The notes beneath the pieces were generated by a model that was not told the DNA's origin, searched no databases, and worked only from the letters and a program-made list of their open reading frames with translations. A DNA stretch of 64,000 nucleotides from Clostridia bacterium (GTDB taxonomy: Bacteria; Bacillota; Clostridia; TANB77; CAG-508), in assembly GCA_900770385.1 (NCBI GenBank), contig CAAGKK010000023.1:36169-100168 (forward strand), in the 5' to 3' direction. A program made the position numbers and the translations under genes. Positions within the stretch are counted from its first letter, which is position 1. The number at the start of each line of letters is the position of its first letter. Of this stretch, positions 36,374 through 45,944 are shown piece after piece.

Positions 36374-37372
36374 ATGGAAAATAAAGAAGAAAAAATAAAA
36401 AAAGAGAAAAAACATTCAGGATTAAAAGTTTTTTTAACTACTTTATTAGTAATATTAATTTTACTAATAATAGGAGCAGGAGTAGGATATTCGTTTATAA
36501 ATAATAAATTAAATAAAATAAATTATGAAGATATTAATAAAAATGATATAGAAATAACAGAAGGTGTAGAAGAAAAATTATCAAAATATAGAAATATAGT
36601 ACTATTTGGAATAGATGATGCAGATGGGTATACAGGAAGAAGTGACTGCATAATTATATTTAGTATAAATGAAGAAACAAAAAAAGTAAAAATGACTTCA
36701 ATATATAGAGATACTTATGTAGAAGTGCCAAATCATGGATATACCAAGATTAACCATGCATATGCTTATGGTGGAGCAGCACTTGCAATGAGTACAATAA
36801 ACAGAAATTTAGATCTAGATATAACAGAACAAGTAACAATAAACTTTAATGTTGTAAAAGATGTAGTAGATGCAGTAGGCGGAGTAAAAATAACTGTTAC
36901 AAAAGCAGAAGTAAGCCAAATACCAGGATTAAAAAGTGCAGGAACACAAACTTTAAACGGTGAGCAAGCATTAGCATATGGAAGAATAAGAAAAATAGAT
37001 ACAGACTATAAGAGAACAGAAAGAATGAGAACAGTAGTAGATGCAGTATTTAGCAAAGTAAAGAAAATGTCAGTATCAGAAATGAATAAACTAGCAGATC
37101 AAATATTGCCAGAAGTACACACAAATATATCAAAAGCAGAAATAAAAGAAGTAATGGCAGATATACCATCATATAGCATAGGAGAAAGTATTGGATGGCC
37201 ATATAATGTTACAGGGAAAATGATAAATAAAATATGGTATGGTATACCTAATACATTAAGAGCATCAGTACAAAGATTGCATAAAGAATTATTTGAAGAA
37301 ACAGACTATGAAACAACAGAAACAGTAAATAAAATAAGTTCAAATATAGAAAACAAAACAGGGGTAAAATAA
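36374..37372 (+). CDS. LytR-CpsA-Psr (LCP) family wall-polymer ligase
   Basis: A 332-residue membrane-anchored enzyme with a membrane segment at about 17-40 and the LCP domain. Conserved pieces are NIVLFGIDDADGYTGRSDCI, SIYRDTYVEVP, KINHAYAYGG, VDAVGGVKITV and AYGRIRKIDTDYKRTERMR, whose Arg and Asp residues bind the lipid pyrophosphate. It transfers polysaccharide from undecaprenyl carrier to peptidoglycan. It heads the polysaccharide locus, fitting attachment of the polymer made downstream. A possible promoter (TTGAAA 36326, TAAGAT 36349) precedes it. Confidence 0.9.
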   Translation: MENKEEKIKKEKKHSGLKVFLTTLLVILILLIIGAGVGYSFINNKLNKINYEDINKNDIEITEGVEEKLSKYRNIVLFGIDDADGYTGRSDCIIIFSINEETKKVKMTSIYRDTYVEVPNHGYTKINHAYAYGGAALAMSTINRNLDLDITEQVTINFNVVKDVVDAVGGVKITVTKAEVSQIPGLKSAGTQTLNGEQALAYGRIRKIDTDYKRTERMRTVVDAVFSKVKKMSVSEMNKLADQILPEVHTNISKAEIKEVMADIPSYSIGESIGWPYNVTGKMINKIWYGIPNTLRASVQRLHKELFEETDYETTETVNKISSNIENKTGVK

Positions 37373-37385
37373 AAGAGGGAATGGA

Positions 37386-39278
37386 ATGAAAACAATAGCT
37401 AAATATAGCAAATTATTTATGTTCTTATTAGATGTATTTATTATTTCGTGTTCAACAGTAGTAGCTAATTTATTACTTACAAATAAGAACATTATATTCA
37501 CTAATGAGAATATTTATATCATAAAGAATTCGGTATTAATAGCAATAGTAGTATATGAAATATATTTAATATTATTTAAGGTGTATAAGCACATTACAAG
37601 ATTTGAAAGTGGAAAAGACTACTTCACATATATATTTGCATCTTTTTTAGCAGGTATAACATTAGCTGCAGGAAGATATTTTTTAAATATAGAAATAAAT
37701 AGTGTAAGAAAACAAATCTTAGCATCATTTATAACAAGTATAGGAATAATCGGAGTAAGAATAGTAATAAGATTTTTCATGAATAGAATAATTCAAGAAA
37801 GAGAACATGGAGACGGAAAAAAATACAATGTACTAATTATAGGTGCAGGGTATGCCGGAAGAGATATAATAAAATCAATAAAACAGACAATGAGCGAAAA
37901 ATACAATATAATAGGAATTATAGATGATAATAAATCAAAATTAAACTGCTCTATAAATGGAGTAGAAGTTATTGGAAACAGAAACCAAATAATCGACATT
38001 TGCAAAAATAAAAATATAGACGAAATATTTTTTGCAATATCAAAGATAGATAAAAAGAAGAAAAAAGAGATACTAGAAATATGTCAAGAAACAGGTAAAA
38101 AGATAAGAATATTACCAACAACAGAAGATATCATAAGAAATAAAAATATGTATCAAAACTTAAGAGATGTAGATATAGAAGATATTTTAGGAAGAGATCC
38201 AGTTAAACTAGATAATAAAAAAATAGGTACATTAATAGAAGAAAAAACAATATTAATAACAGGAGCTGGTGGTTCAATAGGCTCAGAACTATGTAGGCAA
38301 ATAATAAAGTATAATCCAGATAGGATGATATTATTTGATATATACGAGAATAATTTGTATGATATAGAATTAGAATTAAAATCTGAATATAAACACATAG
38401 AGATAGATGCAATAGTAGGAAGTGTTAGAGATTTAAATAAATTAGAAGATGTATTTAAAAAATATAATCCATATTTAGTATTCCATGCTGCAGCACATAA
38501 ACATGTACCATTAATGGAAAATAGTCCATTAGAAGCTATAAAAAATAATGTGTTTGGAACATACAATGTGGCAAATTGTGCAGATAAATATAATGCTAGA
38601 AAAATGATATTAATATCAACAGACAAAGCAGTTAACCCAACAAATATAATGGGAGCAACAAAAAGACTTTGTGAAATGATAATACAAGTAAAAAACAAAA
38701 CAAGCAAAACAGAATATGCGGCAGTGAGATTTGGAAATGTTTTAGGAAGCAATGGATCAGTAGTGCCACTATTTAAAAAACAAATAGCAGAAGGTGGACC
38801 AGTAACAGTAACACATAAAGATATAATAAGATATTTCATGACAATACCAGAAGCAGCACAACTAGTACTACAAGCAATGAGTTATGCAAAAGGTGGAGAA
38901 ATATTTGTATTAGATATGGGAGAACCAGTAAAAATCTATGACTTGGCTGTAAGTTTAATAAAATTATCAGGCTATGAACCAGAGGTAGATATACCAATAG
39001 TATTTACAGGATTAAGACCAGGAGAAAAATTGTACGAAGAATTATTAATGAAAGAAGAAGGTTTACAAAAAACAGAAAATAAAAAAATATATATAGGTGA
39101 ACCAACACAATTAGATGAAAATGACATACTAGAAAAATTAGCAAAATTAAAAAAACTAATAGAAAATGAAGAGACACCAATAGAAGAAATAAAATATACA
39201 ATACAAGAAGTAGTACCAACATATATATTAAAACAAGATACACAAAAAGAAGAAAAAAAAGGTTTAGTGAATGTTTAA
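37386..39278 (+). CDS. Membrane-bound nucleoside-diphosphate-sugar 4,6-dehydratase (CapD/PglF-like)
   Basis: A 630-residue protein: four N-terminal membrane helices (about 10-135), a Rossmann segment VLIIGAGYAGRDI (near 150), and a C-terminal SDR catalytic domain with ITGAGGSIGSE (about 292), FHAAAHKHVPLME, STDKAVNPTNIMGATKR and RFGNVLGSNGSV. These are the marks of UDP-GlcNAc 4,6-dehydratases, which make the 4-keto-6-deoxy sugar used by the aminotransferase encoded next. It starts 14 bases after the LCP stop. Confidence 0.9.
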   Translation: MKTIAKYSKLFMFLLDVFIISCSTVVANLLLTNKNIIFTNENIYIIKNSVLIAIVVYEIYLILFKVYKHITRFESGKDYFTYIFASFLAGITLAAGRYFLNIEINSVRKQILASFITSIGIIGVRIVIRFFMNRIIQEREHGDGKKYNVLIIGAGYAGRDIIKSIKQTMSEKYNIIGIIDDNKSKLNCSINGVEVIGNRNQIIDICKNKNIDEIFFAISKIDKKKKKEILEICQETGKKIRILPTTEDIIRNKNMYQNLRDVDIEDILGRDPVKLDNKKIGTLIEEKTILITGAGGSIGSELCRQIIKYNPDRMILFDIYENNLYDIELELKSEYKHIEIDAIVGSVRDLNKLEDVFKKYNPYLVFHAAAHKHVPLMENSPLEAIKNNVFGTYNVANCADKYNARKMILISTDKAVNPTNIMGATKRLCEMIIQVKNKTSKTEYAAVRFGNVLGSNGSVVPLFKKQIAEGGPVTVTHKDIIRYFMTIPEAAQLVLQAMSYAKGGEIFVLDMGEPVKIYDLAVSLIKLSGYEPEVDIPIVFTGLRPGEKLYEELLMKEEGLQKTENKKIYIGEPTQLDENDILEKLAKLKKLIENEETPIEEIKYTIQEVVPTYILKQDTQKEEKKGLVNV

Positions 39279-39304
39279 TCTGAATTTGAAAGAAGGAAAA
39301 TAAA

Positions 39305-40525
39305 ATGGAAAAATTTGAGAAAAAAGTATGGCTTTCATCACCAACTATGCATGGAGATGAAATAAAATATATACAAGAAGCATACGAAACTAATTGGATG
39401 AGTACTGTTGGAAAGAATATTGATGAAGTCGAAAAAATTACTTGCAAAAAAGTGGGATGTAAATATGCAGTAGCTCTTTCAGCTGGTACAGCTGCACTTC
39501 ATATAGCAATAAGGCTAGCAGGAATAAAACTAGGTGATAAGGTCTTTTGCTCAGATATGACATTTAGTGCAACTGTTAATCCGATAACATATGAAGGTGG
39601 AATACCTGTATTTATAGATACAGAGTATGAATCTTGGAATATGGATCCAGAAGCATTAAGAAAAGCATTTGAAATATATCCAGATGTAAAAGTGATTGTA
39701 GTTGCACATTTATATGGAACACCAGGAAAAATAGATGAAATAATTAAAATTGCAAAAGAACATAACGCTATTATTATAGAAGATGCTGCAGAAAGCCTAG
39801 GAGCTACTTATAAAGGAAAACAAACAGGAACATTTGGAAAGTATGGTTGTATTTCATTTAATGGAAATAAAATTATTACAGGTTCAAGTGGAGGAATGTT
39901 ATTAACAGATGATATAGAAGCAGCTAACAAAGCAAGAAAATGGTCAACTCAAGCAAGAGAAAACGCACCATGGTACCAACATGAAGAAATAGGATACAAC
40001 TACAGAATGAGTAATATTATAGCTGGAGTTGTAAGAGGACAATACCCTTATCTAAAAGAACATATAGCACAAAAAAAAGCAATATATGAACGATATAAAG
40101 AAGGCTTGAAGGATTTACCAGTAAAAATGAATCCAATACCAGAAGAATGTGAACCAAACTACTGGCTTTCTTGTATGATAATAGATAAGAAAGCTATGTG
40201 TAAACAAGTAAGAAGTGAAAACGAGGCATTATATATAAGTGAAGAAGGAAAGAGTTGTCCTACTGAAATTTTAGAGGCAATAGCTTCAATTAATGCAGAA
40301 GGTAGACCAATATGGAAACCAATGCATATGCAACCAATCTTTAGAACCAATCCTTTTATTACTAAAAAAGGAAATGGAAGAGCAAATACAAATGCATATA
40401 TTCAAAATGAAAAAATAGATGTAGGAATGGATATATTTGAAAGAGGATTGTGTTTACCATCAGATAACAAAATGACAGAAGAACAACAAAAGAAAATAAT
40501 AGAAGTTATAAAAAACTGTTTTTAA
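39305..40525 (+). CDS. DegT/DnrJ/EryC1/StrS sugar aminotransferase (PglE-like)
   Basis: A 406-residue PLP enzyme. It has GTAALHIAIRLAG, DMTFSATVNPI, IEDAAESLGATYKGK, and the PLP-lysine in FNGNKIITGSSGGML. It probably aminates the UDP-4-keto-6-deoxy-sugar from the preceding enzyme at C4, the second step toward UDP-bacillosamine-type sugars. Position between the dehydratase and an acetyltransferase supports this. Confidence 0.88.
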   Translation: MEKFEKKVWLSSPTMHGDEIKYIQEAYETNWMSTVGKNIDEVEKITCKKVGCKYAVALSAGTAALHIAIRLAGIKLGDKVFCSDMTFSATVNPITYEGGIPVFIDTEYESWNMDPEALRKAFEIYPDVKVIVVAHLYGTPGKIDEIIKIAKEHNAIIIEDAAESLGATYKGKQTGTFGKYGCISFNGNKIITGSSGGMLLTDDIEAANKARKWSTQARENAPWYQHEEIGYNYRMSNIIAGVVRGQYPYLKEHIAQKKAIYERYKEGLKDLPVKMNPIPEECEPNYWLSCMIIDKKAMCKQVRSENEALYISEEGKSCPTEILEAIASINAEGRPIWKPMHMQPIFRTNPFITKKGNGRANTNAYIQNEKIDVGMDIFERGLCLPSDNKMTEEQQKKIIEVIKNCF

Positions 40526-40546
40526 AAAAGGAGTTTGAGAATTAAT

Positions 40547-41167
40547 ATGTATAGAAAATACATAAAAAGAATATTAGATTTTACATTAAGTTTAATTGCA
40601 TTAATTGTCTTATCACCTATATTATTAATAACAGCAACATTAGTGAAAATAAAACTAGGAAGTCCGATAATATTTAAACAACAAAGACCAGGAAAAAATG
40701 AAAAAATATTTACACTATATAAATTTAGAACAATGACAGATAAAAAAGATGAAGAAGGAAATCTATTACCAGACGAGCAAAGACTTACAAAATTCGGAAA
40801 AATATTAAGAAGCACAAGCATAGACGAATTACCAGAGTTAATCAATATTTTAAAAGGAGATATGGCAATAGTAGGACCAAGACCGTTATTAGTAGAATAT
40901 CTAGAATTATATAATGAAGAACAAAGACATAGACATGATGTGCGCCCTGGGCTTACAGGATTAGCACAAATAAGCGGGAGAAATTCTATAAGCTGGGAAG
41001 AAAAATTTAAAGAAGATATTGAATATGTAGAAAACATATCATTATTAAGAGATATAAAAATAATATTAAAAACAATAGCAAAAGTCCTTAAAAGAGAAGG
41101 AATATCACAAGAAGGAAAAGAAACAATAGAAAAATTCAAAGGGAGTGAAGAAAAGATAAATGCCTAA
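40547..41167 (+). CDS. Initiating phosphoglycosyl transferase (PglC/WcaJ-type)
   Basis: A 206-residue monotopic sugar transferase: one re-entrant hydrophobic helix (about 10-35), then KFRTM, TSIDELPELINILKGDMAIVGPRPLL and RPGLTGLAQISGRN, all family signatures. It transfers a sugar-1-phosphate from UDP-sugar to undecaprenyl phosphate, starting the repeat unit. I start at the ATG 40547 (MYRKYIKRILDF is the usual N terminus); the in-frame TTG 40535 is too close to the ribosome binding site. It overlaps the next gene by 8 bases. Confidence 0.9.
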   Translation: MYRKYIKRILDFTLSLIALIVLSPILLITATLVKIKLGSPIIFKQQRPGKNEKIFTLYKFRTMTDKKDEEGNLLPDEQRLTKFGKILRSTSIDELPELINILKGDMAIVGPRPLLVEYLELYNEEQRHRHDVRPGLTGLAQISGRNSISWEEKFKEDIEYVENISLLRDIKIILKTIAKVLKREGISQEGKETIEKFKGSEEKINA

Positions 41168-41798
41168 ACAAGTAGTTATAATAGGAGCAGGTGGACATGC
41201 ACAAGTAATAGCAGACATTATTCAAAAATCTGGAGATATAGTATACGGATTTTTAGATGATAATTTAAAAAAGGGAACAGTTATTGCTAATGATGAAAGA
41301 TTAAAAGTAATAGGAGATTTTAATACAAGGTTTACATTACCAATAACACATCCAGAATTAGAATTTATTATTGCAATAGGTGATAATAAAAGAAGAAAAG
41401 AAATAGCAGAAAAAAATGTACCGAATATGAAGTATTATACAGCGATACATCCTTCAGCAAATATTGGGATAAATGTATCAATAGGAGAAGGAACGGTAAT
41501 TATGGCAAATGCTTGCATTAATGCATCTGCCAACATAGGAAAACATTGCATAATAAATACAGGAGCAATAATAGAACATGATAATCAGTTAGAGGACTAT
41601 GTACATATATCACCAAATGCAACTCTATGTGGGACAGTAAAAGTTGGAGAATTGACACATATAGGAGCAGGAGCAACAGTTAAAAATAATATAAATATTA
41701 TTAGCCATTGTACAGTGGGGGCAGGGGCAGTAGTTGTAAAAGATATAAAAGAAGAAGGTATTTATGTAGGGGTGCCAGCTAAATTAATGAAAGGGTAA
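41160..41798 (+). CDS. Sugar O/N-acetyltransferase, left-handed beta-helix (PglD/NeuD-like)
   Basis: A 212-residue protein with an N-terminal nucleotide-sugar binding Rossmann part (VVIIGAGGHAQVIADI) and a hexapeptide-repeat beta-helix (IGEGTVIMANACINASANIGKHCIINTGAIIEHD...). His in NTGAIIEHD and the following H are candidate catalytic bases. In PglD-type enzymes it acetylates the 4-amino group made by the aminotransferase encoded at 39305. Start overlaps the preceding gene. Confidence 0.88.
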   Translation: MPKQVVIIGAGGHAQVIADIIQKSGDIVYGFLDDNLKKGTVIANDERLKVIGDFNTRFTLPITHPELEFIIAIGDNKRRKEIAEKNVPNMKYYTAIHPSANIGINVSIGEGTVIMANACINASANIGKHCIINTGAIIEHDNQLEDYVHISPNATLCGTVKVGELTHIGAGATVKNNINIISHCTVGAGAVVVKDIKEEGIYVGVPAKLMKG

Positions 41799-41801
41799 AA
41801 G

Positions 41802-42983
41802 ATGAAAAAGGTTTTATTTGTAGCACATTTTATGGATGTAGAAAAGAATAGCAATAACCGATTTAATTATATTATAGAAGCTTTATTAAAGAAAGATATT
41901 GATTTAGAAGTTATTACATCTTCTTTTTCGCATAGAGAGAAAACCTATAGAAAGCACGAAAACAAAAGTTACAAGTTGACTTTGATTGACGAACCGAGAT
42001 ATAAGAAAAATGTTTCATTAAGAAGGTTTTATAGTCACTATATAATGGCTATAAGATTAAAAAGATATTTGAAAAAAATAAAAGATATTCCAGATATAAT
42101 TTATTGTGCAGTTCCATCATTAGATGTGGCAAAAGTAATGGCAAAATATGCTAAAAAAAATAAAGTGAAATTTATAATAGACATTCAAGATTTATGGCCA
42201 GAGGCTTTTAAAATGATATTTAATATACCAATAATTAGTGATATGATTTTTTTGCCAATGAATCGAAAAGCTAATTATGTATATAAAAATGCAGATAGTA
42301 TAATAGCTGTTTCTGAAACATATTTAGATAGAGCTAAAAAAGTAAATAGAAAGAGTGACACAAATAAAGTCATATTTTTAGGAACAGATAAAGAAAAATT
42401 TGATAGTTATAAAAACGAAGTAGAATTAATAAAAAGTGACAATATAATCAAAATTGTATATATAGGAACATTAGGTTATAGTTATAATTTAAAAATTATT
42501 ATAGATGCAATTAAGATATTAAATGATAAAGGGATAAACAATATAAAATTTTACATACTGGGAGATGGACCATTAAGAAAAGAGTTTGAAGAGTATGCAA
42601 ATGAAAAAAAAGTTGATTGCATTTTTACAGGAATGATTCAATACAATAAAATGGTTGGACAATTATGCGATTGTGATATAGCAGTTAATCCTATAGTAAA
42701 AAGGTCAGCAGGAAGCATTATAAATAAGGTAGGAGATTATGCGATGGCAGGGTTGCCAGTTATCAATACTCAAGAAAATAAAGAATATAGAGATTTAATA
42801 GAACAGTATAAAATAGGTTACAATTGTGATAATGATAATATTGTTGAAATTTCTGAAAAAATAGAAAAATTAATAGAAAATAAAAAATTAAGAATGCAAA
42901 TGGGAAACAACAACAGAAAATTAGCAGAAGAAAAATTTGATAGAAAAGAAACATATAAGAATATCATTGAAATGTTTAAATAA
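41802..42983 (+). CDS. Glycosyltransferase family 4
   Basis: A 393-residue GT-B enzyme with N-terminal VLFVAHFMD, DIQDLWPEAFKM, and a C-terminal donor-binding half (VYIGTLGYSYNLKIIIDAI, YILGDGPLRKEFE, MAGLPVINT). DIQDLWPE is common in WbuB-like transferases acting on lipid-linked repeat units. It begins 3 bases after the acetyltransferase stop. Specificity unknown. Confidence 0.85.
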   Translation: MKKVLFVAHFMDVEKNSNNRFNYIIEALLKKDIDLEVITSSFSHREKTYRKHENKSYKLTLIDEPRYKKNVSLRRFYSHYIMAIRLKRYLKKIKDIPDIIYCAVPSLDVAKVMAKYAKKNKVKFIIDIQDLWPEAFKMIFNIPIISDMIFLPMNRKANYVYKNADSIIAVSETYLDRAKKVNRKSDTNKVIFLGTDKEKFDSYKNEVELIKSDNIIKIVYIGTLGYSYNLKIIIDAIKILNDKGINNIKFYILGDGPLRKEFEEYANEKKVDCIFTGMIQYNKMVGQLCDCDIAVNPIVKRSAGSIINKVGDYAMAGLPVINTQENKEYRDLIEQYKIGYNCDNDNIVEISEKIEKLIENKKLRMQMGNNNRKLAEEKFDRKETYKNIIEMFK

Positions 42984-42997
42984 AAAGGAGTATAGTA

Positions 42998-43810
42998 GTG
43001 CACATAGAAACATTAGTATCTACAATGAATAAAAAGAATAAAGAAGATATAATAAAAATGTTAGAAAAAATGAATATACAAACAGATGCAATCGTAATAA
43101 ATCAAAATAGTAATAAGGAAAATATTATTAAGACAGAAATGTCAGATAGAAAAATTAAAATAATAAATAAAAAAAATAAAGGATTAAGTAAAAGTAGGAA
43201 TGAATTATTGGAGGTATGTGATGGAGATATAGGAATCATTGCAGACGATGATTTACGATATCTTAATCAATATGAGAGCATAATAAAAGAAGCTTATAAT
43301 AGAAACAAAGATGCAGATGTTATATGTTTTAAAGTATACAAAGGAGAAAAACCATTAAAAAGATATAGTGAGAAGAAAAACAAAGTTGGTTTTTTTAGGT
43401 CTTTGCAAAAATCTTCTGTAGAAATTACATATAAAATAGAATCAATAAAAAAAAACAGTATAAAATTTGATGAGAATTTTGGCTCTGGCTCAGAAAAATA
43501 TATCTCTGGAGAAGAAAATATATTCCTAGCAGATTGTTTAAGGAAAAAGTTAAAAATTATTTATGAGCCAGTTTTTATAGCAAGACTAAATGATAAGAAA
43601 GATTCTTCATGGTTTAAAGGATATAACGAACAGTATTTTAAAACTAAAGGAGCGGCTTTTTATAGGATTAATCCAAAGATAAGTTTAATGTTAATAATCA
43701 TTTTTGCAACAAGAAAAAAATATATGTATAAAAAAGAAATTAGTTTTTTCAAGGCAATAAAATTTATGTATAATGGAAGAAAAGAATGCAAGGAGAGAAA
43801 AGTAGAATGA
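42998..43810 (+). CDS. Glycosyltransferase family 2-like protein
   Basis: A 270-residue GT-A-like protein starting at GTG after AAAGGAG. It carries KGLSKSRNELLEVCDGDIGIIADDDLRY, where the DDD corresponds to the metal/nucleotide-sugar binding DxD. The C-terminal part includes a basic amphipathic stretch. It overlaps the next gene by 4 bases (ATGA). Confidence 0.75.
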   Translation: MHIETLVSTMNKKNKEDIIKMLEKMNIQTDAIVINQNSNKENIIKTEMSDRKIKIINKKNKGLSKSRNELLEVCDGDIGIIADDDLRYLNQYESIIKEAYNRNKDADVICFKVYKGEKPLKRYSEKKNKVGFFRSLQKSSVEITYKIESIKKNSIKFDENFGSGSEKYISGEENIFLADCLRKKLKIIYEPVFIARLNDKKDSSWFKGYNEQYFKTKGAAFYRINPKISLMLIIIFATRKKYMYKKEISFFKAIKFMYNGRKECKERKVE

Positions 43811-44787
43811 GATTATTTTTTATTGGTGATTTATATAGCAATACAGGACCAGCAATTGTAAATAAACAGTATAAAAAATGTGCTAGTGTTAATGAAGTTA
43901 CGTTTAGTGAAAAGAAGAAAATTAATTCTAGATTTCTAGAATTAATATACAAAATATTTACTTGTGATTCAATATTGTTTTCAGGGTTATCGAAACAAAA
44001 TGTTTTAGGTATAATTCTTGCAAAAATATTACATAAAAAGACATTTTATTTAATGCATGGATATTATAAAATTGAGTCAAATTTTGAATCAAAGATTTTA
44101 AGAGAAGAACAGAAATTAGAAAATTATGTATTAAAAAAAATTGATTATATAATATGTGTTTCAGAAGAATTCAGTGAAAATTTAAAAAAGGATAGAAAAG
44201 ATTTAGAAGATAAAATAATGTTTATAAATAATGGGGTGAATAAAGAAAAAAATCTAATACCAAGCAATAATAAAGTAACAAAAGTTACTTATAATATTTT
44301 ATCAGTAGGCGGAGGAATGAAGATAAAAAATAATCTGGCAATATGTAAAGCAATAGAAGAAATGAAAGATGTGAAAATAAAATTTATTGTAATAGGTAAT
44401 TTAGGAATTGATGGACAAGAAATAAAAAAGTATAATTTTGTTGAATATTATGATAATTTATTACACGATGAAGTGTTAAATAAAATGAGTAATGCAGATT
44501 TATATATTCAAAATAGTTACTTCGAGACATTTGGTTTAGCTGTGATTGAAGCTATTCAAATGGGGTGTAAAATTTTAATATCGAAAAATGTTGGAGCTAA
44601 ATCTATAATTGAAAATATAACTGATGATAATATAATTAATAACGTAGAAGATCTAAATGAAATAAAAGAAAAAGTTATTAAACTACTAAAAGATGATAAA
44701 AAAGAAAGATATAAAATTAAAAATGAAGCCTCATGGGAAAATAGTTATAAAAAACTAATAAAAATAATCAAGGAGAAAAGCAAATGA
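43807..44787 (+). CDS. Glycosyltransferase family 4 (short)
   Basis: A 326-residue GT-B protein with MRLFFIGDLYSNTGPAIVNK at the start, FYLMHGYYK, YIICVSEEF, and a GT4 C-terminal half (SYFETFGLAVIEAIQMGCKIL with the donor-binding E-x7-E). The start is set at 43807, where ATGA couples it to the previous stop; the in-frame ATG at 43786 lies upstream of the GGAG site. Confidence 0.82.
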   Translation: MRLFFIGDLYSNTGPAIVNKQYKKCASVNEVTFSEKKKINSRFLELIYKIFTCDSILFSGLSKQNVLGIILAKILHKKTFYLMHGYYKIESNFESKILREEQKLENYVLKKIDYIICVSEEFSENLKKDRKDLEDKIMFINNGVNKEKNLIPSNNKVTKVTYNILSVGGGMKIKNNLAICKAIEEMKDVKIKFIVIGNLGIDGQEIKKYNFVEYYDNLLHDEVLNKMSNADLYIQNSYFETFGLAVIEAIQMGCKILISKNVGAKSIIENITDDNIINNVEDLNEIKEKVIKLLKDDKKERYKIKNEASWENSYKKLIKIIKEKSK

Positions 44788-45944
44788 GAAAAAATAAATT
44801 TGATAAAGCAAAAATATTGATATTCCCAATAATTAATATTATTTTTTTTATAATGATTTCATCATTTGGACAAATGTTTATGATGGAAATAGGTCTTTCT
44901 TTTATTATAGCTTTAGTATTAATTATAGTGTTGATCCTAAATATGAAAAGGGTTCCAACCAAAATATTGCTAATATATTTTATACTAATAATTTATACAT
45001 TAATAGAAACTATTGGAAAAAATAATTTTTATTTATGGACTATATCAATTTTTACTATAGCAGCAAGTTTTTCACTCTTAAGATTAGAGCTAACAGACGA
45101 AGAATGGAAAAAATCATTTTTTATAACAGCTCTTTTTTCAATGATAGTAGTATGGTTATATGGAAAAAAAATCATCTTAACTAATTGGAATTCAAATAGT
45201 ATAGCAATGTTTTCTATGCTTGGAATAATGGGATATATACCAAGCTTTAATTTAGAAAAAAAGAAAAAAAGAAAAATCTTTATCTCTATAATGATTATTA
45301 TATCAATCTATGTTTTATATGTTACAGATAGTAGAAATTCTTTATTAATGTTCTTAATTGCTTTCGTAAGTTCATTATTTGTAAAACAATTATTAAATAA
45401 TAAGCTATTAGTGAAAGGTTATGCTATATTAGGCTTATTGATTTCTGGAATAGTCGGAGAACTTGCAAATGCAATAAATAAATCAGAGTTTGGCAAAAAA
45501 ATGGCACTTTTTTCTAAAAATGTATTTGAAAAAGGAACATTATTTTCAGATAGAGAAAACTTTTGGATAAGGTGCAAAAATTACATAGGAGATGATTGGC
45601 TACTGGGGACAGGAAATAGTCTATATAAAAAGATGTACTCACATAATATGTTTTATTCTGCAATATATTCGTATGGAATAATAGGATATACTATATATGT
45701 AGTTTTAATTTATCAAATAATAAAGTATATATTGAAATATATCAACAAAGATGTTTTGTCTATAAATTGTATTTTGATATTTATAGCTATATTGTTTGGA
45801 CAAATAACAGAGAATTTATTGTTTACATCAGACACTACAATTTTTTTACCATATATGTATTTGTCAATTGGATTAAAAAGAGCTATAAAAAACAAGGAGA
45901 AAATAAATGAAGAAAATAACAATATTCACACCAACATACAATAG
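44784..45944 (+). CDS. O-antigen/polysaccharide polymerase-like membrane protein (Wzy)
   Basis: A 386-residue protein with about 10-11 membrane helices, the DSRNSLLMFLIAF motif and a large outer loop with SDRENFWIRCKNYIGDDWLLGTGNSLYKKMYSHNMFY, typical of Wzy/WaaL proteins. It should polymerise lipid-linked repeat units outside the membrane. It overlaps the previous gene by 4 bases and the next by 38. Confidence 0.75.
   Translation: MRKNKFDKAKILIFPIINIIFFIMISSFGQMFMMEIGLSFIIALVLIIVLILNMKRVPTKILLIYFILIIYTLIETIGKNNFYLWTISIFTIAASFSLLRLELTDEEWKKSFFITALFSMIVVWLYGKKIILTNWNSNSIAMFSMLGIMGYIPSFNLEKKKKRKIFISIMIIISIYVLYVTDSRNSLLMFLIAFVSSLFVKQLLNNKLLVKGYAILGLLISGIVGELANAINKSEFGKKMALFSKNVFEKGTLFSDRENFWIRCKNYIGDDWLLGTGNSLYKKMYSHNMFYSAIYSYGIIGYTIYVVLIYQIIKYILKYINKDVLSINCILIFIAILFGQITENLLFTSDTTIFLPYMYLSIGLKRAIKNKEKINEENNNIHTNIQ

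Noticed and set aside
38153..38839. A 228-codon minus-strand frame inside the dehydratase gene
   Set aside because: It is a shadow of the highly conserved SDR gene on the plus strand and has no ribosome binding site or family likeness.
40522..41139. A 205-codon minus-strand frame inside the phosphoglycosyl transferase gene
   Set aside because: Shadow of the plus-strand gene; hydrophobic only because the complementary codons are A/T-rich.
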